Shown here piece after piece: positions 1-8,712 of a stretch of 49,244 nucleotides of DNA. Position numbers and translations under genes: made by a program. Under the pieces are notes generated by a model, which made no database searches, was not told the DNA's origin, and worked only from the letters and a program-made list of their open reading frames with translations. The DNA comes from Natrialbaceae archaeon. Lineage in GTDB: Archaea > Halobacteriota > Halobacteria > Halobacteriales > Natrialbaceae. The stretch spans positions 1-49,244 of the forward strand of contig PWMF01000017.1 of NCBI GenBank assembly GCA_003559215.1, written 5' to 3'. The first letter of the stretch is position 1. Each line of letters starts with the position of its first letter.

Positions 1-112
1 CCGGGCCGCCGATGTCTTCCATGTGGAAGAACACGTCGTCGTCCGCGTCCTCAGTCTCGATGAATCCGTAGCCGCCAGTGTCGTTGAAGAAATCAACGGT
101 TCCTTTCGCCAT
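1..112 (-). CDS. cspA: Cold-shock protein, N-terminal part (cut by window edge)
   Basis: The visible 37 residues start MAKGTVDFFNDTGGYGFI and continue into the D-DVFFH segment. These are the RNP1 (GYGFI) and RNP2 (VFFH) nucleic-acid-binding motifs of the cold-shock domain. The family is about 64-70 residues, binds single-stranded RNA or DNA in the cytoplasm, and acts as an RNA chaperone. The C-terminal half lies outside the window. A TATA-like TTTAT (reverse of bases 141-145) lies about 30 nt before the start codon, which fits a nearly leaderless transcript. The family call is safe from motifs alone; which of several haloarchaeal Csp paralogues this is cannot be told. Confidence 0.9.
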   Translation of the reverse strand, partial: MAKGTVDFFNDTGGYGFIETEDADDDVFFHMEDIGGP

Positions 113-226
113 TGCTTTTGAGTGGAGGCGCGCGGAACAGATAAACCCTTTGACTCTGGCCAGGTGACGAATTTCTGTGTCTCGGGCCACTTGAGGCCGG
201 TATTACCAATAAAATGTGCTACTCAG

Positions 227-445
227 TCACAGACTGTCGCCGCCCTCGAGTCGGTGGACCGTAATCGAGACGAAGTAGACAAGCATGAACAGGAGAAAGC
301 CGACGACGAGACCGATCAGTTCCCGTGCGCCGACGCCACCTGGGTTGAGCACGGCGAGAACGGCCAGGCCGACGACGAACACGAGGGTTGTGAACGCGCC
401 GATCGCGTAGTAGAAGCCGGTATCCGACTCGAGCAGTGTCCGCAT
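227..445 (-). CDS. Small two-helix membrane protein, unknown function
   Basis: The gene encodes 72 residues with two clear hydrophobic segments, about residues 13-33 and 42-62, joined by a short polar loop containing NPGGVGARE. There is no signal-peptidase site or catalytic motif. A TATA-like GTTTTC lies about 25-30 nt before the ATG, so it probably has its own promoter. It lies between cspA and the carbonic anhydrase gene, all on the same strand. I do not recognise a named family; small two-TM proteins of this type are common in haloarchaea. Confidence 0.6.
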   Translation of the reverse strand: MRTLLESDTGFYYAIGAFTTLVFVVGLAVLAVLNPGGVGARELIGLVVGFLLFMLVYFVSITVHRLEGGDSL

Positions 446-483
446 ACCTGTTTATTTCGGGGTAGGCGAGAAAACGATACCGA

Positions 484-1182
484 TCAGTACAGTAGACTCC
501 GCGTCGCTCCCTCGTACTCGTCGGGGATTCGATCCGCGATCACCTCCGGGCGGGTCTCGCCGTCGTGGTTGACCAGGTACGCGCGGCCATACTCGTCGCC
601 GTAGACGCCCTGGAAGTCGTAGACGAAGCCGTAGACGGCGACGTCGTCGGGGACGTCCGCTGACTCCCGGAGGAACTGCGCCTGGTGGTCGACGTTGTAC
701 TCGACGAGCTGGTTGATCACCCGTTCCTCGTCGGCGTTGGCGTCGACGAGGTCGCTCTCGAGTCCCTCCTTGACGACCGGGACGAGCAGGTCGACCCACT
801 TTCCGACACCCTGTGGTCCGGGCCGGTCGCCACCGGTGGCGACCTGGTAGGCGGCCGTGACGGCGCCGCAGCCGGTGTGGCCGACGACCGTCGCGACCTC
901 GGTGCCCGCGTGGTGGATCGGGTACAGGACGCCGCCGTCGACGATCCGCTCGCCGTCGTCGACGTCCCAGACCTGGTTCCCGATGTTGCTCGGCGTGAAG
1001 ACGGCTCCCGGCCGGTCGATGCTCCACATCCGTTCCTGTGGTACTCGCGAATCGGAACAACACACCGTGACGACGTCCGGATGTTGGCCCGCTTGTACGC
1101 CCTCGAAGTAGTCGTCGGCCAGTTCCTCAACGTGGCTCCCGTTGCCGGTGAGTAGCTTCGTCAGTACGTTGTCCGCGCTCAT
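484..1182 (-). CDS. Beta-class carbonic anhydrase
   Basis: The predicted enzyme has 232 residues and interconverts CO2 and bicarbonate. The beta-class zinc site is visible: Cys42 in CCSDSR with the Asp44/Arg46 dyad, then His102 and Cys105 in VGHTGCGAV. The open frame extends upstream to base 1395, but that extension is Arg-rich and non-conserved, and it overlaps the divergent oxidoreductase gene. A TATA-like TTTTAT (reverse of 1205-1210) lies 23-28 nt before the ATG chosen here, supporting a leaderless start at MSADNVL. The length matches single-domain beta enzymes. The C-terminal tail past residue 200 is acidic, as usual for halophiles. Confidence 0.9.
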   Translation of the reverse strand: MSADNVLTKLLTGNGSHVEELADDYFEGVQAGQHPDVVTVCCSDSRVPQERMWSIDRPGAVFTPSNIGNQVWDVDDGERIVDGGVLYPIHHAGTEVATVVGHTGCGAVTAAYQVATGGDRPGPQGVGKWVDLLVPVVKEGLESDLVDANADEERVINQLVEYNVDHQAQFLRESADVPDDVAVYGFVYDFQGVYGDEYGRAYLVNHDGETRPEVIADRIPDEYEGATRSLLY

Positions 1183-1301
1183 ACGGTGACACGCACGGAC
1201 CGCGATAAAAACGGTTGCTCTTCCGGTCGAACTCGCACCCCCGCGCTCGAGTCGGGTTCCGGGAGCCGAATACTGACTTCCCCCCGGGGCCTTGACGACG
1301 T

Positions 1302-2318
1302 ATGGCAGAAACCAGACAGTGGCGGCTGGCGAGTCGCCCGTCCGGCGAACCGACCCGCGAGAACTTCGAGCTCGTCTCCGTCGCCCGACCCGCACCCGAA
1401 TCGGGCGAGGTGCTCGTTCGAACCCTCTACCAGTCGGTCGACCCCTACATGCGCGGGCGGATGCGCGACGCCGAGTCCTACGCTGAGCCGTGGGACGTCA
1501 GCGACCCCATGCGAGCGGGGGTCGTCGGCGAGATCATCGAGTCCAACTACGAGGGACTCGAACCGGGCGATATCGTGGCGGGCGAGCTGCTGTGGGCCGA
1601 ACACGCGGTCGCCGATGGGGACGAACTCCGCCAGGTCGATCCCGATCACGGGCCGATCTCGACCGCGCTGGGCGTCCTCGGGATGCCCGGCGTGACGGCG
1701 TACTTCGGGACGACCGACGTGGCCGAGCCGAAACCGGGCGACACGGTCGTCGTCTCGGCCGCGGCCGGCGCGGTCGGTTCGGTCGTCGGACAGCTCGCCC
1801 GACTGAGCGGCGCTCGAGTGGTCGGAACCGCCGGCAGCGACAAGAAAACTGCCTGGCTCACCGACGAACTCGGGTTCGACGCCGCGATCAACTACGAGAC
1901 GACCGACGACCTGCCCGGCGCGGTGGCCGAAGCCTGTCCCGACGGCGTCGATGTCTACTTCGACAACGTCGGCGGTCCGATCACCGACGCCGTCTGGCCG
2001 CTGTTGAACGTTCGCTCGCGGGTCGCCGTCTGCGGACAGATCGCGCTGTACAACGCGACGGAGATCCCGACCGGGCCTCGAAAGCTCGGTAAACTCATCG
2101 AGTCCCGCGCCCGCGTGGAGGGCCTTCTCGTCTACGACTACGAGAACCGCTGGGGCGAGGCGCTGTCGCGGCTCTCGCGCTTTATCGCCGACGACGAGCT
2201 CCGCTACCGCGAGGACGTCGTCGAGGGGTTCGAGAACGCGCCCGACGCCTTCATGGGGCTGTTCGAGGGTGAGAACATCGGCAAGCAGCTGGTACAGGTC
2301 GCCGAGTACGACGGCTAA
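1302..2318 (+). CDS. NADP-dependent zinc-free MDR oxidoreductase (LTB4 dehydrogenase-like)
   Basis: The 338-residue protein belongs to the medium-chain dehydrogenase/reductase superfamily and most resembles the prostaglandin/leukotriene reductase and curcumin reductase branch. Those enzymes reduce the alpha,beta double bond of enones or enals with NADPH. Visible features are an N-terminal GroES-like fold (residues 1-130), a Rossmann dinucleotide site at SAAAGAVGSVVGQLA (about residues 149-163), and the VYFDNVGG motif near residue 220 that is typical of this branch. The zinc-binding Cys/His residues of classical alcohol dehydrogenases are absent. The gene stands alone, divergent from carbonic anhydrase. 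The natural substrate cannot be inferred. Confidence 0.88.
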   Translation: MAETRQWRLASRPSGEPTRENFELVSVARPAPESGEVLVRTLYQSVDPYMRGRMRDAESYAEPWDVSDPMRAGVVGEIIESNYEGLEPGDIVAGELLWAEHAVADGDELRQVDPDHGPISTALGVLGMPGVTAYFGTTDVAEPKPGDTVVVSAAAGAVGSVVGQLARLSGARVVGTAGSDKKTAWLTDELGFDAAINYETTDDLPGAVAEACPDGVDVYFDNVGGPITDAVWPLLNVRSRVAVCGQIALYNATEIPTGPRKLGKLIESRARVEGLLVYDYENRWGEALSRLSRFIADDELRYREDVVEGFENAPDAFMGLFEGENIGKQLVQVAEYDG

Positions 2319-2349
2319 GAGAGGCTGCCGGCCGGCGATCGATCGCGGT

Positions 2350-3147
2350 TCAGTCCGTCAGCCCGTAGCCGATCTTGAACAGGTAGACGTCGATCGCGAT
2401 GACGCCGATAGTGAGCAGCGTGAGTACGCCCAGCGAGGCGTACGGCGCGAACTCGGCGTAGGCCGCCGGCGCGATCTCGAGCATGTCGGAGTAGCCCAAC
2501 AATCCGTACCGGACGCTGTCGACCATGTAGACCATCGGGTTCAGCAGGGAGACGGTCTGCCAGGTCGCCGGGAGCATCGTCAGCGAGTAGAAGACGGCCC
2601 CGAAGAACACCAGCGGCCGCAGGATGAACTGGTTCATCACAGTGAGGTCGTCGAAGTCCCGAGCGACGAGCCCGCCGATGATCCCGAAGCCGGCAAACAG
2701 CGCGGCGATGACGACCATCGTCGCCACCAGGAAGAGGCCGTTCTCGATCGAGATCGGGACGAACAGTCGGCCGATGACGGCGATGATGACGCCGACGGTC
2801 AGCCCCCGAACCGCGCTGGCGCCGACGTAGGCGACGACCATCTCGACGTACGACAGCGGCGAGGTCAGCGTCTCGTGGATGTACTCGTTCCACCGGCCGT
2901 GAAAGATCGAGAAGGAGGCGTTCTCGAAGGCGTTCGAGATCGTTCCGAGGACGACGAGTCCGGGAACGAGAAAGAGGATGTAGCCGATCCCCGCGACGGG
3001 TTCGTCGATCCGACCGCCGAGAATGATTCCGAAGACGGCGAAGTAGAGCACGTTCGTGATCGCCGGCGGCATGAACGTGTTCTTGGGCCGACGGATGAAC
3101 CGGAGTAGCTCGCGCTGAAAGAGCGCTCGGAAGCCGACCGAGAGCAT
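2350..3147 (-). CDS. ABC-2 type transporter permease
   Basis: The 265-residue membrane protein has about six hydrophobic segments and the layout of the ABC2_membrane family (drug, polysaccharide or daunorubicin-resistance exporters). The N-terminus has FQRELLRFIRRPKNTF, a cytosolic coupling segment before the first helix. The start ATG overlaps the TGA stop of the upstream ATPase gene by one base (TGATG), so the two are almost certainly translationally coupled and form one exporter. The substrate is unknown; this family also includes NodJ-like and ABC-2 drug exporters. Confidence 0.9.
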   Translation of the reverse strand: MLSVGFRALFQRELLRFIRRPKNTFMPPAITNVLYFAVFGIILGGRIDEPVAGIGYILFLVPGLVVLGTISNAFENASFSIFHGRWNEYIHETLTSPLSYVEMVVAYVGASAVRGLTVGVIIAVIGRLFVPISIENGLFLVATMVVIAALFAGFGIIGGLVARDFDDLTVMNQFILRPLVFFGAVFYSLTMLPATWQTVSLLNPMVYMVDSVRYGLLGYSDMLEIAPAAYAEFAPYASLGVLTLLTIGVIAIDVYLFKIGYGLTD

Positions 3148-4172
3148 CAGGCGATCCCCTCTTGCTCGCGCGCCGGCGTCCCTTCACTCTCGTCCTCCGC
3201 CGTCCCGTTATCCTTCGCTCCCTCGTTCGCCGGCGCGTCGGACCGGGTCGTCGTCCGGTCGTCCTGTCTCGTCAGGTCGACGAAGATCTCCTCGAGGGAG
3301 GTCCGGGTGATCTCGAGGTCGGCGATCTCGTGGCCCGCCGCCTCGAGGTCGTTCAACAGCTGCGGCGCGGTCGAGCCGCCGTCGTCGACCCGGACCTCGA
3401 GACGGTCGCCCTCGAGGGTCGTCTCGTGAGCGTAACCGCCGACCGACGGGGTGACCGACGGTGCGTCCTCGAGACGGACCGAGATCGTGTCCGTCCCTCG
3501 CGTCTTGAGGTCGTCCGGCGTCGCGACGGTCACCTTTCGGCCCTCGTTCATGATCGCCACGCGGTCACAGAGGCGTTCGGCCTCTTCGATGTAGTGGGTC
3601 GTCAGCAGGACCGTCGTCCCCTCCTCGTTGAGTTCGGTCACCAGCTCCCAGAGGTCGTGGCGCAGCTGGACGTCGACGCCGGCGGTCGGTTCGTCGAGTA
3701 TCAGGAGGTCGGGCTCGGTGACGAGCGCTCGAGCGAGCAGCAGCCGGCGCTTCATCCCTCCGGAGAGCCAGTCGAAGCGCTCGTTTCGCTTGTCGTAGAT
3801 CCCGACCCGCTTGAGCACCTCGTCGGCCCGCTCCCCGGCTTCGTCCTCGGGGATCCCGTGGTAGCCGGCCTTGTGCATCAGGACCTCGCGGATGGGAAAG
3901 AAGCGGTCGACGTTGAACTCTTGTGGGGCGAGCCCGATCGCGTCCCGGGCCTGCCGGTAGTCGTCCTCGACGTCGTGGCCGAAGACGCGGGCGTCGCCGC
4001 CCGTCTTGCGGACGAGGCCGACCAGCGTGTTGATGAACGTCGTCTTCCCGGCCCCGTTCGGGCCGAGCAGTCCAAAGAACTCCCCTTCCTCGACGGTGAG
4101 CGAAAGCTCCTGTAGCGCGCGCAGGTCGCCGTACTCCTTCACGAGGTCCGTCGTCTCGATGGCCGGTGGCAT
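3147..4172 (-). CDS. ABC transporter ATP-binding protein (DrrA/CcmA-like)
   Basis: The ATPase partner of the overlapping ABC-2 permease has 341 residues from the chosen start. It shows Walker A (GPNGAGKTT, about residue 38), the Q-loop (APQEFNV), the ABC signature LSGGMKRR, Walker B LLILDEPTAGVD, and the H-loop LTTHY. After the nucleotide-binding domain there is a DrrA-type C-terminal domain and a charged tail (residues about 300-341) full of Asp, Glu, Thr and Gly. The frame is open 57 nt further upstream, but a TATA-like TTCTTAACC sits 26-34 nt before the MPPAIETTD start, which supports the shorter form. It drives ATP-dependent export of an unknown substrate. Confidence 0.92.
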   Translation of the reverse strand: MPPAIETTDLVKEYGDLRALQELSLTVEEGEFFGLLGPNGAGKTTFINTLVGLVRKTGGDARVFGHDVEDDYRQARDAIGLAPQEFNVDRFFPIREVLMHKAGYHGIPEDEAGERADEVLKRVGIYDKRNERFDWLSGGMKRRLLLARALVTEPDLLILDEPTAGVDVQLRHDLWELVTELNEEGTTVLLTTHYIEEAERLCDRVAIMNEGRKVTVATPDDLKTRGTDTISVRLEDAPSVTPSVGGYAHETTLEGDRLEVRVDDGGSTAPQLLNDLEAAGHEIADLEITRTSLEEIFVDLTRQDDRTTTRSDAPANEGAKDNGTAEDESEGTPAREQEGIA

Positions 4173-4232
4173 CGCTGAACCCTCGGCCACGCCCGCGGTT
4201 AAGAATGTTGAATCCGGCACCCGAGACATCGC

Positions 4233-5465
4233 TCAGTCGCTGGCTCGGGGCTGGCTCGAGGGGTTGACGCTGCCGCTCTTTTGTACGATATCGAAGGCCG
4301 TCATCACGTCGGATCGCGAGATCAGGCCGACCAGGTCGCCGTCGGTCCGCGGGACCGGGTCGCCGAACGCGCCCTCGGAACCCCACTCGTCCCGGTCTTC
4401 GACGACGAGGAGCCGCCCAATGCCGTGTTCTCGCATCCGTTCGATGGCCGTCATCGCGTCCGAATCGGGCTCGATCGTCTTCAGGTCCGTCGTCATCACC
4501 TCCGAGACCGTGTACGCGTCGCGCTCGACGGGTTTGATGTCGCGGGCGTCCGACAGCGTCACCAGCCCCACGAGCCGTTCACCGCCGAACCCGTCGGTCT
4601 CGACGACCGGGTAGCCGGTGTGTCGCTCGGTGAACATCCGCTGGATCAGCTCCGCGACCGACGTGTCCGGCTCGACGGTGTGGAGGTCGCCCGCGGTCGT
4701 CATGATGTCTCGAACCGTGACGTCCTGGAACGCGGCCTTCATCGTTACCTGCTGAGCCTCGCTCGAGGCGGCGATGTAGACGAAGAAGGCGACGCCGATG
4801 AGGATGATGTTGAACGCGAACAGCCCGAACAGCCCCATCGCGATCGCGAACAGCTTCCCGATGCTCGCAGCCTGCTGGGTCGCTCGCGCGTAGGATCGTC
4901 CGCGAGCAAGCAGCGCGCGAAGGATCCGTCCGCCGTCCATCGGGAACGCGGGGATCATGTTGAAGATCGCGAGCGCGACGTTGAGCACGGCGAGGTAGCC
5001 GAGTACGAACCGCGCGCCGCCGAACGCCTCGGGAGTGAGGACGAAGAGCACGTACGACGCGACGCCGACGAGTACGGAGACGATCGGTCCGGCGATGGCG
5101 ATGTTGAACTCCTGGCGCCAGTCCTCGGGCATCTCCGAGAGCGCGGCGATGCCGCCGAACAGCCAGAGCGTGATCGAGTCGATCGGAAAGCCGTATCGCT
5201 GGGCCGTCAGCGAGTGACCGAGTTCGTGGAGCACGACGCCGACGAACAGTCCGATCGCGGCGGCGAAACCGAGAATCCACGGGAGTACACCTCCGGTCAC
5301 GTACCCTACGTCGATACCTGCGCCGAGAAACTCGTTGAGAATGTCGGCGACGGGTTCGATCTGTGCGCCGATGAGGTACGCAAACAGCGGGAGCACCAGC
5401 AAGAACGTCAGATCGAGCTTGATCGGAATCCCGAACAGGGACCCGATCCGAAAACTCTTCATCAT
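4233..5465 (-). CDS. Site-2 protease family zinc metalloprotease with CBS pair
   Basis: This is an intramembrane protease of the M50/S2P family, about 410 residues. The zinc-binding motif HELGH is at about residues 80-84 in a transmembrane helix, and the third ligand region NMIPAFPMDGGR is near residue 190. About six helices are followed by two CBS domains (residues about 245-400), as in the MJ0392 type where CBS domains bind adenosine nucleotides and gate the protease. A TATA-like TTTAA (reverse of 5491-5495) lies 26-30 nt before the tandem ATGATG, so the first of those is taken as a leaderless start; the longer open frame would include the promoter. The substrate is unknown, possibly a membrane-bound regulator. 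Confidence 0.92.
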   Translation of the reverse strand: MMKSFRIGSLFGIPIKLDLTFLLVLPLFAYLIGAQIEPVADILNEFLGAGIDVGYVTGGVLPWILGFAAAIGLFVGVVLHELGHSLTAQRYGFPIDSITLWLFGGIAALSEMPEDWRQEFNIAIAGPIVSVLVGVASYVLFVLTPEAFGGARFVLGYLAVLNVALAIFNMIPAFPMDGGRILRALLARGRSYARATQQAASIGKLFAIAMGLFGLFAFNIILIGVAFFVYIAASSEAQQVTMKAAFQDVTVRDIMTTAGDLHTVEPDTSVAELIQRMFTERHTGYPVVETDGFGGERLVGLVTLSDARDIKPVERDAYTVSEVMTTDLKTIEPDSDAMTAIERMREHGIGRLLVVEDRDEWGSEGAFGDPVPRTDGDLVGLISRSDVMTAFDIVQKSGSVNPSSQPRASD

Positions 5466-5900
5466 ACGGCATGATTCCGGTGGCAGATGCTTAAACACGC
5501 CGCCGTCCTGGTGAGGCGACGAGTTCCGATCGACCCGAACGCGGCCGGAGCTTCGCGCCGCCCGACGTCCTTGGTTCGATAATAATACACCTTATACAAA
5601 ACTCCGACACGGATTGATAACGGTCGTTAATGAACGAAAAGTGATTGATGGCCGACTGTATCCAACGACGGAAAGCGGTCACCGACGAGTGTTTACCGAC
5701 GGTAACCGCTTCAGCACTCTCTCCTCTATTCCGAAAGCCACCTGCTGAGAGTAGACGAAACACTCGATGCAGTCCTCTATCCGGGTGTTATCTATTGACA
5801 TGAATTGGTTATATTGGTATTAGGCTGGTTATATCCATTCAACTATATTGCTCGGCTGCACCATAGACTTATATGGAACCTCGATGTGGATCGTACTACG
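5466..5900 (+). other. Intergenic region with divergent promoters
   Basis: About 435 bases without a convincing gene. The left end holds the promoter of the site-2 protease gene. The right end holds TTATAT at 5869-5874, which is 27-32 nt before the ATG of the winged-helix gene. The middle (about 5575-5640 and 5795-5850) is AT-rich compared with its surroundings. The open frame on the minus strand at 5491-5763 has no haloarchaeal amino-acid bias, overlaps the protease promoter, and is not accepted as a gene. Confidence 0.6.
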
Positions 5901-6131
5901 ATGATGGAACAGCAACTCACCACCACGCAACTCGAGCCGCTCCCGACCGAAATCGACTCTCCGCAGGCGAAACTCGTCTACCTCTACCTCGAGGCCAGCG
6001 GCGGGGCGACGGCGTCGGATCTGAACGAAGTCCTGGCGATGAAGAAGATCGGCGTCCTCTCGGTGCTGAACTGCCTCACCCAGGAAGGACTCGTCGAGAA
6101 GAACGGCGCCGAGTACGTTCCTTGCAACTGA
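5901..6131 (+). CDS. Small winged helix-turn-helix protein
   Basis: The predicted protein has 76 residues. Residues about 20-74 form a compact winged-helix pattern: SPQAKLVYLYLEASGG, then ATASDLNEVLAMKKIGVLSVLNCLTQEGLVEKNGAEYV, which reads as helix-helix-recognition helix-wing as in MarR/TrmB-like DNA-binding domains. There is no effector domain. A TATA box (TTATAT) at correct leaderless spacing rejects the longer frame that starts at 5805. It lies just upstream of the L10e gene but has its own promoter. It may be a local regulator or a nucleoid-type DNA-binding protein; the target is unknown. Confidence 0.75.
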   Translation: MMEQQLTTTQLEPLPTEIDSPQAKLVYLYLEASGGATASDLNEVLAMKKIGVLSVLNCLTQEGLVEKNGAEYVPCN

Positions 6132-6261
6132 ACGGCGATTTTTGACGTGCTGTCGGTCAACTCGCCGAGTAGTTCCGCCTGAACCCGCCGCTGGCGCGGA
6201 CGTAGCGGTTCGAAGGCTTTATCCCCACGGTAGGCTTCCGTTTTCGTAAGTAACCACAACC

Positions 6262-6792
6262 ATGTCGGACAAACCCGCCTCAATGTACCGGGAGATCAGT
6301 AAGCCGGCCTACACGCGCCGCGAGTACATTACTGGAATCCCCGGATCGAAGATCGCACAGCACAAGATGGGTAACGTCAGCGCTGGTCCCGAGGACTACC
6401 CCGTCCAGATCAGCCTCATCACCGAGGAAGAGGTCCAGATCCGCCACGGAAGCCTCGAGGCCTCGCGCCTATCGGCCAACCGCCACATGCTGAAAAACGC
6501 CGGGGAGAACAACTACAAGATGATCCTCCGGAAGTTCCCCCACCACGTCATCCGGGAGAACAAACAGGCGACGGGTGCGGGTGCGGACCGTGTCTCCGAC
6601 GGGATGCGCCAGTCGTTCGGGAAGATCGTCGGCACCGCCGCGCGTATCGACGCCGGCGAGCGCATCTTCACCGTCTGGTGTGACTTAGACGACGCCGAGC
6701 ACGCCAAGGAGGCGTTCCGCCGCGCGTACAACAAGATCTCGCCGCCGTGCCGTATCGTCGTCGAGAAGGGCGAAGAGCAGCTGGTCTCGTAA
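6262..6792 (+). CDS. rpl10e: Ribosomal protein L10e (uL16 family)
   Basis: The 176-residue protein has the archaeal/eukaryotic L10e sequence: [20 protein letters not shown] at the N-terminus, [34 protein letters not shown], and [12 protein letters not shown]. It binds 23S rRNA near helices 38/39 and the tRNA corridor of the large subunit. A TATA-like CTTTAT at 6217-6222 lies 40-45 nt before the ATG, leaving a short leader. The gene is monocistronic here. Length and conservation match the family fully. Confidence 0.97.
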   Translation: MSDKPASMYREISKPAYTRREYITGIPGSKIAQHKMGNVSAGPEDYPVQISLITEEEVQIRHGSLEASRLSANRHMLKNAGENNYKMILRKFPHHVIRENKQATGAGADRVSDGMRQSFGKIVGTAARIDAGERIFTVWCDLDDAEHAKEAFRRAYNKISPPCRIVVEKGEEQLVS

Positions 6793-7020
6793 CCCGACCT
6801 TTTACTCTGGGACGGCGTCGCCGTTCCGTCGCCACACGGCCCAGTGCAAACGCCGCTCTCACAGATGATACTGGACCCATTCGTCGCGGTTCTGGGTTCG
6901 TGACCGTTCTAACCGACTGTTCGCGCTCGAGGAACCTGTATCGTCGATCGTAAATCGAGGATAGCGAGTCCTCCAGTCCGGGTACGCAGATTTTTGCGTC
7001 TCTACTCCCGACTCTCGAGC

Positions 7021-7905
7021 ATGATCGATCTCGCGGTCGCGAACGCCGAGGAGACGTTCGATCGGATGCGAGAACCCCTGGACGAGCGCGGCATCCGCGC
7101 CCATCACGTCCCCGTGAGCGAGCGGATCGTCCCTCTGGGGGCGGACGCGCCGTGGTCACCCGGCGAATACGACGTGGGGTTCGTCTACCCCGGTCGGCCG
7201 ATGGAGGGTGGCGTCGCCGACGCGCTGCTCGAGGTCCCCTGGCTCAACGACCGCGAGGCGATCCTCACCTCCCGGAACAAGGCGGAGGTGCTCGCTCGCC
7301 TCGAGCGCGCCGACCTGCCCGTACCGCGGTCGGTGTACGTCTCCAACGACGTCGCGGAGAGCGAACTGATCGAGGCGTTCGACCGCCTCGAGCCGCCGGT
7401 CGTGGTGAAACCTAACTCAACTACTCGGGGAGTCGGAGTCGCGAAGGCCCACGACCTCGATTCCTTCCTGGGGATCTGTGACTACCTCTCGCTGGTCCAC
7501 GACTACCGGGCGACCGGGGACCGGTCCTTCCTGGTCCAGGAGTACCTCCCCGACGCCACCGACTACCGGGTAATGATCCTCGAGGGCGAGTACGTCGGCG
7601 CCGTCGAGCGCCGACTCCCCGACGACGCGGTCCGCGAGGGTCAGTGGAAACACAACGTCCATCGCGGCGCGAAGGCACGAGGGGTCGATCTCCCGGCGGA
7701 GTGGCGCCGACTGGCTGAATCGGTCGCCGACGTCCTCGCAATCCCGTTTCTCGGGGTGGACTTGCTCGAGACCGACGATCGGATAGTGATCAACGAGACG
7801 AACGCCCGGCCGACCATCGACGAGGCGACGAAGTACGAACCGTCGTTTTACGACCGTTTAGCGGGCGTAATTTCGGATTGTGTGAGCGAAGCGACGACTG
7901 TTTAA
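7021..7905 (+). CDS. RimK-like ATP-grasp ligase
   Basis: The protein has 294 residues with an ATP-grasp fold: an N-terminal pre-ATP domain (residues 1-95), the ATP-binding segments PPVVVKPNSTTRGVGVAK and FLVQEYLP, and the Mg-binding end LGVDLLETDDRIVINETNARP. This end is the RimK/LysX/glutathione-synthase pattern (D.....E.N). Such enzymes join an amino acid to a carboxylate using ATP. Possible roles are glutamylation of a protein or cofactor, or a lysine/arginine carrier pathway; no LysW-like carrier gene is nearby, so the substrate is open. The start was moved from 6994 to the ATG at the first conserved beta strand, MIDLAVAN. Confidence 0.85.
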   Translation: MIDLAVANAEETFDRMREPLDERGIRAHHVPVSERIVPLGADAPWSPGEYDVGFVYPGRPMEGGVADALLEVPWLNDREAILTSRNKAEVLARLERADLPVPRSVYVSNDVAESELIEAFDRLEPPVVVKPNSTTRGVGVAKAHDLDSFLGICDYLSLVHDYRATGDRSFLVQEYLPDATDYRVMILEGEYVGAVERRLPDDAVREGQWKHNVHRGAKARGVDLPAEWRRLAESVADVLAIPFLGVDLLETDDRIVINETNARPTIDEATKYEPSFYDRLAGVISDCVSEATTV

Positions 7906-8065
7906 CGGCCGGACGCGCTCCGTTTCGACGACTTACCCGAGACTGATCCGATGCAACGATCGAAAGTCGGCCTCGGTAGTCGAGATTGATCGCGTAACGA
8001 TTGGATCGGTTAATACGGAACTCCGGAATTGGCTGAGAGTGAGCCACGACGGCTCGAGAACGAAC

Positions 8066-8617
8066 ATGACTCAAGATAACGACAGCACGCGTCGCGGTGT
8101 TCTTCGACTCGCTGGAACGGCAGGTATCGGTCTCGTCGGACTCTCCGGCGCGGCTTCGGCAGGTGGAAAGAAGAACGGCAACGGCGGACACAACGGGAAA
8201 AACGGCAAGGGCAAGAACGGCAACGGACGCAGAGGCGACAAGGGCAAAAACGGCAAGGACAAGAACGGCAACGGCCGCAGAGGCGACAAGGGCAAAAACG
8301 GCAAGGACAAGAACGGCAACGGCCGCAGAGGCGACAAGGACAAAAACGGCAAGAACAAGAACGGCAACGGACGCAGAGGCGACAAGGGCAAAAACGGCAA
8401 GGACAAGAACGGCAACGGCCGCAGAGGCGACAAGGACAAAAACGGCAAGGGCCGCAGGGACGACCGGGAACGGAAACACGGCCACGGCGGAAAGCGCGAC
8501 CGACACGGAAAACACGGCGCTCCGGACCCCGTGACCGACACGCAGGGATTCATCAAGCACACGATGAACAAAGCGATGGGCCGCACCGGCAAACACCGAC
8601 GGCGCTCCAAGAAGTAG
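8066..8617 (+). CDS. Tat-exported polybasic Lys/Asn/Gly/Arg repeat protein
   Basis: The predicted protein has 183 residues. It begins with a twin-arginine signal (DSTRRGVLRLAGTAGIGLVG) with likely cleavage after AASA. The mature part is low-complexity and strongly basic: five 16-residue repeats with consensus KNGKDKNGNGRRGDKG, then a His/Arg-rich segment (RKHGHGGKRDRHGKHG) and a C-terminal tail ending HRRRSKK. This is opposite to the acidic bias of nearly all haloarchaeal proteins. The ATG was chosen because it puts RR at residues 9-10; a GTG 27 nt upstream is in frame. It has no recognised family. A cell-surface polyanion-binding role (DNA, acidic glycans or S-layer) is speculation. Confidence 0.75.
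   Translation: MTQDNDSTRRGVLRLAGTAGIGLVGLSGAASAGGKKNGNGGHNGKNGKGKNGNGRRGDKGKNGKDKNGNGRRGDKGKNGKDKNGNGRRGDKDKNGKNKNGNGRRGDKGKNGKDKNGNGRRGDKDKNGKGRRDDRERKHGHGGKRDRHGKHGAPDPVTDTQGFIKHTMNKAMGRTGKHRRRSKK
8198..8437 (+). repeat. Five tandem 48-bp repeats inside the polybasic gene
   Basis: Five adjacent 48-base units each encode a 16-residue block K-N-G-K-x-K-N-G-N-G-R-R-G-D-K-G/D. Units differ at only a few bases, and the variable position is mostly Gly, Asp or Asn at residue 5 and Gly or Asp at residue 16. The near identity suggests recent expansion by slippage or unequal recombination. A partial degenerate unit follows. Confidence 0.9.
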
Positions 8618-8712
8618 CGACTTCGCCATTTCGACCAGCGGTTCCTTTTCGATCGGAGCGGTCCGTCCGGAGCTAAAAATCGGTGCCGACCGCGACTCGA
8701 CTCCGCGCTTGG

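Noticed and set aside
2269..3108. Long plus-strand open frame over the ABC permease gene
   Set aside because: Asp/Arg-rich shadow of the GC-rich antisense strand; no conserved motifs, while the minus strand encodes a clear membrane protein.
5491..5763. 90-codon minus-strand frame upstream of the site-2 protease gene
   Set aside because: Overlaps that gene's promoter and has basic, Ser/Arg-rich composition unlike haloarchaeal proteins.
8198..8437. Possible CRISPR array from regular 48-bp spacing
   Set aside because: Repeats are contiguous without unique spacers and preserve a reading frame, so they are coding tandem repeats.
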